Source of the DNA: Larix kaempferi
Lineage: Eukaryota > Streptophyta > Pinopsida > Pinales > Pinaceae
DNA length: 64,000 nucleotides
Direction: 5' to 3'
Assembly (NCBI GenBank): GCA_027924585.1
Contig: BSBM01000386.1
Location: 5,844,501-5,908,500, forward strand
The position numbers and the translations under genes were made by a program. The notes below the pieces were generated by a model, which saw only the letters and a program-made list of their open reading frames with translations, was not told where the DNA came from and searched no databases. Of the stretch, positions 11,641 to 20,929 are shown in pieces (the stretch's first letter is position 1; each line of letters begins with the position of its first letter).

Positions 11641-12589
11641 GATACATTTTTATGAAAAATATTCTATATATTGTTATGAGAATTAATGTGACTAACTCTT
11701 CAACATTATTTTTATCAACAAATTTATAAACTCCATTATCAAACCTTGGAGACACACTCAAACCTTCATCGCCCAATATCCCTCTACATTGTCTCCCTAA
11801 ATCTACAAAATCCCACTTGGTGTAAATTGATAATTAGGAAGGTTAGACATAGGGTTAGAACTCAACACCACATAACCAACGTAAAAGTCACCACTTCCCG
11901 GAGACTGAGGGAGATTGGGACACTTCAACCGTAAATGATCATGGGAAACCTTACATTGACAGGACAGATCTTTGCATCACCTTGACAGACTATGATCATG
12001 GGAAACCTTGACAGGAAAAATATTTGAATCACATGGAACTGCATCACTATCTACTTCAGTAATTCATCAAAGGATTTCGAACTTTTCCATACTTCCAAAA
12101 GTTCATGAGAAGTTATACTCATGAAATAAGTTATACTACTAATGAAAAATCAGTCTAGATGATCTAGGTTGATTTTATTTTATTTTGAATCTATATATAC
12201 CTAAATATTTTAAACTCCCACTATAAACTGTATAACACCTATTATGCAAGGAATAATGGGCACTGCAGCACCACCAGATGTGAATAAGACATAGATTGTG
12301 AGCTGCCATCTAGACCATGATTAAATTTAATGAACTCTAGAAAGCACTTATTATTGAGTCCCTTCCAGGAACCCTAAACAGATGGCGGCTATGTAGAACT
12401 GTAGTAGAGGGAAATGGTTATGGAATGGCCCTAGCGAAAACCCTATTTTCTTTTCATGATAATTTCAGAAGTCATCAAGGAAATCTTATTGATCTAGTTA
12501 CCTGCATTTGATGATTGTAGATGAAAATGCAAGGACTAATCTGATGATGGTTGAAGACAAAAATGAGTTAACCATTGATCTTTCTGTTT
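11641..12589. other. Non-coding stretch with a short tandem duplication
   Basis: No gene seen. GATCATGGGAAACCTT with following TTGACAGGA occurs twice at about 11938 and 11993, a ~55-60 bp imperfect tandem duplication. The frame at 11746-11934 is short and unassigned. Confidence 0.5.
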
Positions 12590-12735
12590 TCAAACCAGCA
12601 AAATAGATAAAACTTGCTGAGACATATTTGTGATGCTCAAATCCATGAGGACATATTTAAGTTTATATAATATTCTTTTGTTGAAACCAACAAAATAGAT
12701 AAAACATACTGAGACAGATATGTGATGCTCAGATC
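12590..12735. repeat. ~92-bp tandem repeat, left part (target of family A copy 2)
   Basis: Units begin AAACCA(A/G)CAAAATAGAT at about 12592 and 12684, followed by CTGAGACA-ATAT-TGTGATGCTC. The third unit is on the other side of the element at 19165-19300. The retrotransposon therefore landed inside a pre-existing array. Confidence 0.75.
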
Positions 12736-13607
12736 TGTTGGAAGCGGTTAATTACTCCACCGCTTGACTGTTGGCCACCAAAATTTCTAAAGGACATCAT
12801 CGCCACAAAGATTGAAAGGGAAACACCACCTGGATTTATTTTATTTTATTTTTGAAAAGTCATCATCAAATCCATAATTTAATGAAGACATGAACCGACT
12901 CATATTTTTTTGACTGTTCAAATATTTGAAGAGGCCTCCACCTCCAAACTGATTTAAACATCAAAGTTGAAGGGACATTCACAAGCTCTATTGTAGCCTA
13001 TTGAATTTTGAAGAGGTATTTATAACATGTATTTCAACTCTTCAAGAATTTAACATAACATAGTATTTATTTCTATAGGGATAATTTTGTAACAAAGGGT
13101 CAATTAGAATTTAATGACCGATTATCTTGAAACAATATAAATATCCATCCATGTAATCTTGATTTTATAGAGTGAAATACAAATCATTAGTTGAAGTTAA
13201 AAACCGAGTTTTTACTCTATATTTTCTATTATGGTCTATTTTTTATGAGTTTGTAAACTCATATTTATATTGAAGTTATTTTGTTGTGCGGCAAGTTAGA
13301 TTTCAGAGTTTATTTATGAGTGTAGATGTGTTAAATGTGTTTGATTGCTGAAACAGAGTATTAGCCTAAGTTTTATGAATGCATGGGTCATCAATACAGA
13401 GTTAAATTACTTGTTGAAACAATTCCATGTAGAATACAAAATTGCTGAAACAGTTTCCTGTAGAATACAGTTTGCTCAAACAATGGCTGAAACAGTTGCA
13501 GAACTTTATTTTCTTGCTGAAACTCATCCCGTAGGTGATAGTTTCTGATTTTTAGTTATTAGTGATTGTTGTTGTGACTAAACGAAAAACTCCCCTACCT
13601 TCCCACA
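12736..13607 (+). repeat. 5' LTR, family A copy 2 (872 bp)
   Basis: Starts TGTTGGAAGCGG and ends CTTCCCACA one base before the primer site. The full length is set by the target duplication on the left and the primer site on the right. The part 12990-13190 is missing from the partner LTR. Confidence 0.88.
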
Positions 13608-13608
13608 G

Positions 13609-13620
13609 TGGTATTAGAGT
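13609..13620 (+). other. Primer binding site, tRNA-iMet type, mutated (family A copy 2)
   Basis: TGGTATTAGAGT, two changes from TGGTATCAGAGC, directly after the 5' LTR. Confidence 0.8.
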
Positions 13621-13674
13621 GTGGTTGATCTCTTTCTCTCATTTTTTTTACAGTAATTTAGAATTTGATTTGTG

Positions 13675-14700
13675 ATGGATACTAACAGCAGTGTAGTGCA
13701 ACCAAAAATTCATGTGTTGACTGAATAAATTATGATACATGGTTCATTAAAATGAGAACCATTCTACGTGATCAAGATCTTAGGGCGTTTGTTATGATTG
13801 GCTATCCAGAGACAGATGATCAAGCTGATGAATTGGATCTATCAAATGCTGAGCATGTTTTATTGAAGGAAAATAGGAAGAAGCATAATAAAGCTTTTGG
13901 CCTTATTCAGCAAGGCCTAAGTGGATCCATATTTCCGAAGATATTAAGTGTTGATTCTTCAAAGAAAGCTTGGGACACTCTTGAAACTTGCTATCAAGGT
14001 GTGACTAGGGTGAAAAATGTCAAGTTGCATAACTTGAGAAGGGACTTTGAAAATTTGAATATGAAGGACAATGAGGTTGTTGATAATTTCATGACTCGGG
14101 TCATGAACATTGTGAATCAACTGAGACATTATGGTGAAGACCTCTTATGCTAGCGTGTAATTAGGAAATTGTTGAGATGCTTGCCAAAGAAGTTTGAAGC
14201 TGTGGTTGTTCCCATTGAAGAATTTAAAGATCTCAGTCAAATGCACATTGATGAGTTGAATAGTCCATTAGTTGCTCATGAATCAAGAGTGAATAGGTAT
14301 GATAATATTCCATTAGATAATTCTTTCAAATCTCAGTTGCGTGTTACTAGTGGTAGAGGTAGAGGAAAGTCTAGTAGCAGAGGAAGAGGAGGTCGAACTG
14401 CTGATAATGACAACATAAATGAATAAGAATTTGAGGAAAAATATCAGCAGAATACTCCTAGTATAAGGGGGAGTAGCAGCACAACATGGCAGCTGAGAAA
14501 TCAAAGGTATGATAGATCTAAATTTCAATGTTTCTATTGCAAGAAATTTGGGCATTGGCATTATGCCAACAAGTGCTGGAAGAAGCAAGCAAATACTAGT
14601 AAGCGGTCTACATATATTATACAGGATCCTAAAAATGAGGAGAATCCTATGTTTTTGACTTGTAATGTCATCCAGAGAAGTTCAAATGATATATGGTTCT
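13675..14700 (+). pseudogene. Copia gag, decayed
   Basis: Starts at ATG 13675 (MDTNSSVVQP). The frame breaks within ~20 codons (a one-base change relative to copy 1 creates TAA), and reopens at 13752-14153 with SKKAWDTLETCY and MTRVMNIVNQLRHYGED, then 14169-14426 with the Arg/Gly-rich tail GRGRGKSSSRGRGG. The zinc knuckle near 14526-14580 reads CFYC-KKFGHWHYANKC, with two extra residues (HW or WH) compared with copy 1, which spoils the CX2CX4HX4C spacing. Gag would assemble the particle and bind RNA. Confidence 0.82.
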
Positions 14701-15915
14701 TGGACAATGCATGCAACAATCACATGACTGGAAATAAAGGGTTATTTTCAAGCCTATATACAAGGATGTAGATACAAGGATTCAGTATGAAGTGAAGCTA
14801 GGTAATGACATTAAGGTAAAAGTTAATGGTAAAGGTGTGATTGTTGTATATGCCAAGAATGGTGAAAGAAGAACAATTCATGATGTTTATTATGTTCATG
14901 TTATAATGTGTAACCTATTAAGTGTTGGATAGTTGTTAGAGAAAAGTACAAAGTGTTCTTCAAGAACAAGGTATGTACTATTTATGACAAGTATCCAAAT
15001 AAGCAATTGATTGCTAGCTTAGAGATGACAAAAAATCGAATGTTTTTGCTGATTATGAGTAATTATTTGACTAACTCTTTGAATGCTTATAAAACTAAGA
15101 GTTTAGATCAATCATGGTTGTGGCATTTGAGGTATGGCCATTTACATTTTGGTGGCTTAGATTTTCTACAGAATAAGCAAATGGTGAAAGGGTGGCCCAG
15201 TATTCAACAGCCAGCCAGCTCGTGTGAGAGATACATATTAGGAAAACATCATAGAGAGAAATTCGTCTCTGGAGTCTCATATAGAGAAAAAGCGCCATTG
15301 GAGATGGTACACATGGATTTGTGTGGACTGATGCAAACACCTTCTTTGAATGGTAATGTTTATTTTATGACCTTTATTGATGATCTCAGTTGAAAAACTT
15401 GGTTGTATTTGCTGAAACATAAATCTCAAGTTTTTGATGTGTATAAGAGTTTTAAAGCTATGGTTGAAAATGAGAGTGGCATATTTATTAAAGTCTTTAG
15501 ATCAGACAGTGGAGGTGCGTATATGTTAAATTATTTTGTAGAATTTTGTCAATATCATGGAATTAAAAGGCAGTTTACTGCTCGCTACAATCCACAACAA
15601 AATGTAGTGGCATAAAGAAAGAAGCGAACCATTATGAACATGGCTCGAAGTATGTTGAGGGTGAAGCATCTTCTGGATGAATATTGGGGAGATGATGCTA
15701 CTTGCTCAATGTATATTTTAAATAGAAGTCCAACTAAGAGCATGAAGGATCGGGTTCCTCAGGAAGCATGGAGTGGTAAGAGTAGCAACATATCTCATTT
15801 GAGGATTTTTGAGTGTGTAGCTTATGCACATGTACCTAAAGAGATGAAGAGAAAGTTGGATAACATAAGTGAGAAGTGTATCTTTGTTGGATACAATGAA
15901 GATTCTAAATCATAG
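14690..15915 (+). pseudogene. Copia protease and integrase, decayed
   Basis: Protease remnant WFLDNACNNHMT near 14695 (catalytic D present, S/T-G replaced by N-A). Integrase zinc-binding region at 15118-15260: WHLRYGHLHF supplies both His, but the Cys pair reads CERY, so the second Cys is lost. Core: VHMDLCG (first Asp), RSDSGGAY (second Asp), then QQNVVA followed by a stop where active copies have the catalytic Glu (15615). The block FVGYNEDSKS ends at 15915. Integrase would join cDNA to the chromosome; this one cannot. Confidence 0.82.
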
Positions 15916-16265
15916 AGACTCTATAATCCCATCACCAAGAAACATGTTGTCAGCAGAGATGTGGTGTTTAAGGAAGAAGAAGCGTGGGATGGCAGCATAG
16001 ATAAATTAGTTGTAGAGGACATTGTTACACCTCAAACATAAGATGAAGGAGATGGAAGGGCATTTAGGGTGGAAATTTAACTCCACATACACCTACACCA
16101 GCAGCAAGAACACCTGTCAGAACGCCCAGAAATCAAGACCATGGTGAACCATCAAGTATTGGTGGACATCAAGGAACATGAATAGAAGTAAGTAATGAAT
16201 CAAATCCTACATTAGTTTCATTAAGAAACAGAGTTAGAGGTTAGAAGGATAGAAGTTTAAGATAA

Positions 16266-17204
16266 TTGTATGAGCATAATGAAGAAGTAGATCAACTTTC
16301 AAATTTTGCATTCATTGCATGTGATCCTGTAAATTTTGATGAAGTTGTTAAAGATGATGTTTGGATAAAAGCAATGGATGAAGAAATTGATGCCATAGAA
16401 AGAAACAATACTTGGGATCTTGTAGATATACCTTATAATAAAAACTGAACTGGTGTCAAATGGATTTATATGACTAAGTTAAATGTTGGTGGTGAAGTTG
16501 AAAAATACAAAGCAGGACTTGTATCTCAGGCGTTTAGTCAACAACCTGGTGTTGATTATAATGAGACTTTTGCATCTGTAGCCAGACTTGACACAGTAAG
16601 GATGGTATTAGTTATTGCTGCTCAAAATAAATGGAGTGTGTATCAAATGGATGTAATGTTTGTGTTTTTGAATGGATATCTCGAAGAAGAGGTTTATCTA
16701 AAACAACCTCCTTAATATGAAATTGTTGAACATGAAGATAAGGTCTACAGGTTAAAAAAAACATTGTATGGATTGAAACAAGTACCCAGAGTATGGTACA
16801 CTAGGATTGATGAGTATTTGAACAGTGAAGGATTCAACATAATTCCAAGTGAGCCAACCTTGTATAATAAGGTAAACCAAGAAGGTAAAATACTGATTAT
16901 TTGCTTATATGTTGATGATTTAATTTTCATTGGATATCTTTCAGTAGATGAGTTTAAGACATCTATGAAAACATAGTTTGAGATGACTGATTTAGGAATG
17001 ATGAAGTATTTTCTTGGTATTGAAGTAATCCAATCTGAAGATGGTAGTTTTATCAGTCAAACTAAGTATGCAAATGATATATTGAAAAGATTCAGTATGA
17101 TGAAATGTAAGCCAGTTGTAGCTCTAATTACAACTAGCACAAAACTCAAGAACGAGGATGAAGGGTCAAAAGTTGATCCAACGTTGTATAGGGGTTTGTT
17201 CACG
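16266..17204 (+). pseudogene. Copia reverse transcriptase, decayed
   Basis: RT blocks in order: MDEEIDAIERNNTWDL (16375), GVKWIYMTKLN (16450), FSQQPGVDYNETFASVARL (16530), VYQMDVMFVFLNGYLEEEVY (16640; the usual DVK-AFLNG region), LYGLKQVPRVWY (16767), and the catalytic CLYVDDLIFIG (16905-16935). Stops after NKN, PP and KT interrupt it. The frame ends in LYRGLF at about 17204, where foreign DNA begins; the next element residues (SLMYLTATRPD) resume near 17870. Confidence 0.85.
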
Positions 17205-17850
17205 AAGTTGAGGGACCCTTTAGGTGCAATTCTGCACCTAAATATGCATGTTTTTCACCGCTCTCTGGAGCATGACATACATGCCCATTATTGACGAAAT
17301 TTTAGGCATAGATATAATTTTTTATACAGATTCCAAATATGTCATTTAAAAAAAAAATATTGAGATTTTCTATTTATTTCCTAATTTTCTTGTTTCATCA
17401 CTCCGTTGGTCAAAAAACCTACAGTTAGTGTTTATTCCGTAACTTTTTCATTTCACAACCATTAAAAAAAAAAAAATTGTATGTTGCACTAGAAGACACC
17501 GACCTCTACATGTTATAAAAAATCCAAGTTGAAATAACTACATTAAGACCTTCAAAGGCTGCACCCACATTTGACGTATCTCTCTCGAGGTTTGATCACT
17601 TACATAATTCAAAAAAAATTAAAAATTAAACATTTAATTTTGGAAAAATAGCACTGCACTAGTGCTATGGTTAGTATACATGTATACCATTTTTTGTATC
17701 GTGAAACCGTCATTTAGGGATTGAAAGGCTGCACCCACAAAAACATATACCTTATCATTTGCCCAAAAAATAAAAAGTGACTGTTAGAAAACATGAAATT
17801 TGACATAGTTATGTAAATTTTCATCTAACGCGCCAAAAGTGACCGTCATT
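17205..17850. mobile_element. Unidentified ~650-bp insertion in the copia RT/RNase H junction
   Basis: Sister copia elements continue directly from LYRxLVG to SLMYLTATRP; here about 650 bases intervene. The insert is AT-rich with poly-A runs, has no coding potential, and contains a 16-bp direct repeat AAAGGCTGCACCCACA at 17554-17569 and 17724-17739. I found neither clear terminal inverted repeats nor a target duplication, so the class is unknown and the edges are good to about 20 bases. Confidence 0.6.
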
Positions 17851-17867
17851 AGCTTGCACATGCCCAT

Positions 17868-18513
17868 AAGAAGTCTCATGTATCTGACTGCAACAAGGCC
17901 TGATATAGTGTTTGCAGTAAGTTTGATTTCAATATTTATGGAGTCTCCAAAGAACACCCAGTGGCAAGATGGAGAGAGGATCCTAAGATACATTGCAAGA
18001 ACACCAAATTTTGGTATCCAATATACATCAAATTCATATTTTAAGTTGATTGGATATACTGACAGTGATTTTGTAGGTTCTACAGATGATAGAAAGAGCA
18101 CATCAAGATATATTTTCAATTTTTTATTAGGAGCAGTAGCATGTGATTCAAAGAAGCAGCCCATAGTGATTTTATCCTTTGCTGAGACAGAGTATGTTGC
18201 AGCAAAAGTAGCTGCATGTCAAACCGTGTGAATGAAAAGAACTATTTCTGAGTTGTAACATGAACAAGAAGAACCGACTCAAATATTTTGTGATAATAAG
18301 TCAGCCATTGCACTATCAAGCAATCACGTCTTTCATAAAAGGAGTAAACATATTGATACAAGGTATCATTTTATTCGATAATTGATAAACAAGAATGAAA
18401 TCAGTATGGAGTTTTGCATATCAAAAGATCAATTTGCAAACTTATTTACAAAACCTTTAGGAAAAGAATTGTTTGAATTTCTTAGAGGAAACATTGGGGT
18501 TTGTAAGCTGTAA
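17868..18513 (+). pseudogene. Copia RNase H, decayed
   Basis: RSLMYLTATRPDIVFAVSLIS (block continues), GYTDSDFVGSTDDRKSTS and the ETEYVA block are the copia RNase H order; the domain would remove RNA from the RNA-DNA hybrid. A stop replaces the Trp codon after CQTV. The C-terminus ([12 protein letters not shown] region and KPLGKELFEFLRG) is readable to TAA at 18511-18513. Confidence 0.83.
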
Positions 18514-18567
18514 CATTTTTTATTAGCAGAAATCTAGTGTTACAAAGTTTTGTTTTTGGGTGAAGTA

Positions 18568-18577
18568 ATTAAGGGGA
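18568..18577 (+). other. Polypurine tract, family A copy 2
   Basis: ATTAAGGGGA directly precedes the 3' LTR TG; it would prime plus-strand DNA synthesis. Confidence 0.75.
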
Positions 18578-19164
18578 TGCAAAATTTATAAAGAACATCA
18601 CCGCCACAAAGATTGAAAGGGAAACACCACCCCAATTTAGTTTATTTTATTTTTGAAAAGTCATCATCAAATCCAGAATTTAATGAAGACACGAACCTAC
18701 TCAGATTTTTTTGACTTTTCAAATCTTTGAAGAGGCCTCCACCCCCAAACCCACTTAAACATCAAAGTTGAAGGGACATTCATCATTAATTGAAGTTAAA
18801 AACATAGTTTTTACTATGTATTTTCTATTATGCTCTGTTTTTTATGAGTTCATAAACTCATATTTATCTTGAAGTTATTCTGTTGTAGCAAGTTAGATTT
18901 CATAGTATATTTATGAGTGTAGATGTGTTGAATGTGTTTGATTATTGAAATAGAGTATTAACTTAAGTTTTATGAAAGTAGGGTCATCAAAACAGAGTTA
19001 AATTACTTGTTGAAACAGTTTACTATAGAATACAAAATTGGTAAACATACAATTTGCTTTGCTGAAACAGTTACATAACTTTGTTTTCTGATTTTTAGTT
19101 TCTGATTTTTAATGATTAGTGCATGTTGTTGTGACTAACAGCAACACTCCAGTGCCTTCTCACA
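18578..19164 (+). repeat. 3' LTR, family A copy 2 (587 bp, internally deleted)
   Basis: Starts TGCAAAATTTATAAAG after the polypurine tract and ends CCTTCTCACA before target duplication AGATC. Relative to the 5' LTR it lacks about 40 bases after the initial TG and about 200 bases in the middle (the join is near 18782). Confidence 0.85.
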
Positions 19165-19300
19165 AGATCCATGAGGACATTTTTAAGTTTATATAATATT
19201 CTTGTGTTGAAACCAACAAAATAGATGAAACCTGCTGAGAGATATCTCTGATGTTTAGATCCAATATGACATTTTTAAGTTTATACAATAATATTTTGGT
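19165..19300. repeat. ~92-bp tandem repeat, right part
   Basis: Continues the array of 12590-12735: CCATGAGGACAT, TTTAAGTTTATATAATATTC, GAAACCAACAAAATAGAT and TGCTGAGAGATAT, then a second, weaker start (GATCCAATATGACATTTTTAAG). Confidence 0.7.
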
Positions 19301-20929
19301 ATTAACATTCTTTCCACATGTTAACCTTCATACTTCTTTTGATTGCATATTTCATTTCTATACGAGTTTGTTCTGGGATTCAACTCCATATAACGATGTT
19401 TACTAACATTCTGGTTCACTTTTGTTCTTACGCTTTTATTCCTTTAAGCTAACTCTCTTGACGCAATTGATTGGAAAACTAGCTCACTGCTGGTGATTCT
19501 TAGTAACCTCTGATACATTGTTTCTTTCCCTATTATCTGGAACTTTACTGATCGCAAGACCACCTACAAGAACAAATCTAGAGTCTATTTTGTTTCATAT
19601 TTTAATGAATTGAATATAAACAACTCATTTGAAGAGCACTTTGAAATGCAGTTAATGAATGCTTTAGCAACTTTTGTACGCCATATTATCTTTCATTTTT
19701 CAGTTAGGCCTAAGATCTATCAAGTTGAATGTCTCACTAAATTCTACATACGGAAGAGCTGAGATACCAAGGCTTGTTGTAACTACCTTCTGGAATAGTC
19801 TCTTAATGGGGTTGAGATTGTGTCTAAACTTCACAATCCAGATTTTAAAAATTGATACTTCTAATTTAAGTGAGATTAAATTTTAAATTGGTCTTAGATA
19901 TTTTGAAATAAACAAATTTATTACTGTATTCTATGCATTAATATTTAAGCTCATCACAATCAAATATAAACTTGAAGGACAATTACAGTTCTAAAGTTTG
20001 ATATGTGGAATTTAAATCCAGAGTGAAATATGCATTCATATTTAAGCTCATCACAATCAAATATAAACTTGAAGGATAATCCTAGATTTTTAAAGTTTGA
20101 TATGTGGAATCTAAATGGAGTGAAATTTAGTTAGCCCTAATATTTTTAAATAAACAAATTTATCCTTGTATTTATGCTTTGATATTTAATCTCATCACAA
20201 TCAAATATGAACTTCGATGACAAGAGAGTACGTTACACCTAATCATTCACTTTGATCTTAATTTTTAAACTGTAAATTCAATTTATCTCTCCTTGCTAAT
20301 CATTCCTTGCTTGAACTACATCTCTAAAGACCATCCAGGTCTGCATGCTGATTGCCCAATAATGCTTTCTGTTAAACGGAAGAACCAATAATGAAGTATT
20401 TGTTGTTGATATTGATGCTTCTCTCTCCAAAGATTGAACACATGCAATTAGTAGCCAACCTCTAGATATCTAAATTTGTATTCGAATACCAACTTAAAAG
20501 CAAATCACCCTTTAGATAACAGTACTACTACTGTAGATTCTGCACAACAAAAAAGATGGACGACACATAAAAGTAGACAGCCCAAAACCCTAGTTACAAA
20601 TCAATCCATTCAATTGATATATACAACTATTATAACAGTATTTTATATAGCCAAATATTGTATTAAATGTATGGCCTAACTTAACTATTGCATGCTTGAA
20701 TAAACGGAACACTTATTCCACTACTAAATTTAACTCTTGGATGTTTGCATGCAAGCATGAACTTATTCACCGTTGAGCGTGATCTTCAGTTACCTGCACA
20801 ATCAAAGAAACCACCTACCATAGCCCCAAAACGAAGCAATTGCCTAACGATCCAAATTGATTTCTCCAGTGTATAGGCAAAACTGCATGTGTGAAACTTA
20901 TAAAATTAGTTCAGAGGGTAACACCAATA
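19301..20929. other. Non-coding 3' flank of the PCO gene, with an imperfect tandem repeat
   Basis: No gene seen. TTTAAGCTCATCACAATCAAATATAAACTTGAAGGA-type units of ~96 bp begin at about 19932 and 20030, with a weaker third at about 20173; a longer period (~245 bp) is marked by AAATAAACAAATTTAT at about 19907 and 20149. The PCO 3' UTR should lie below 20930, but I see no clear poly(A) signal that decides its end. Confidence 0.55.

Larger units (their letters stand above)
12736..19164 (+). mobile_element. Ty1/copia LTR retrotransposon, family A copy 2 (both LTRs, TSD AGATC)
   Basis: A full-length but decayed element: 5' LTR, primer site, gag, protease, integrase, RT, RNase H, polypurine tract and 3' LTR in order on the plus strand. 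The 5-bp target duplication AGATC is at 12731-12735 and 19165-19169. The 3' LTR is shorter than the 5' LTR through internal deletions. A ~650-bp foreign segment interrupts the RT to RNase H junction (about 17205-17850). Confidence 0.92.
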
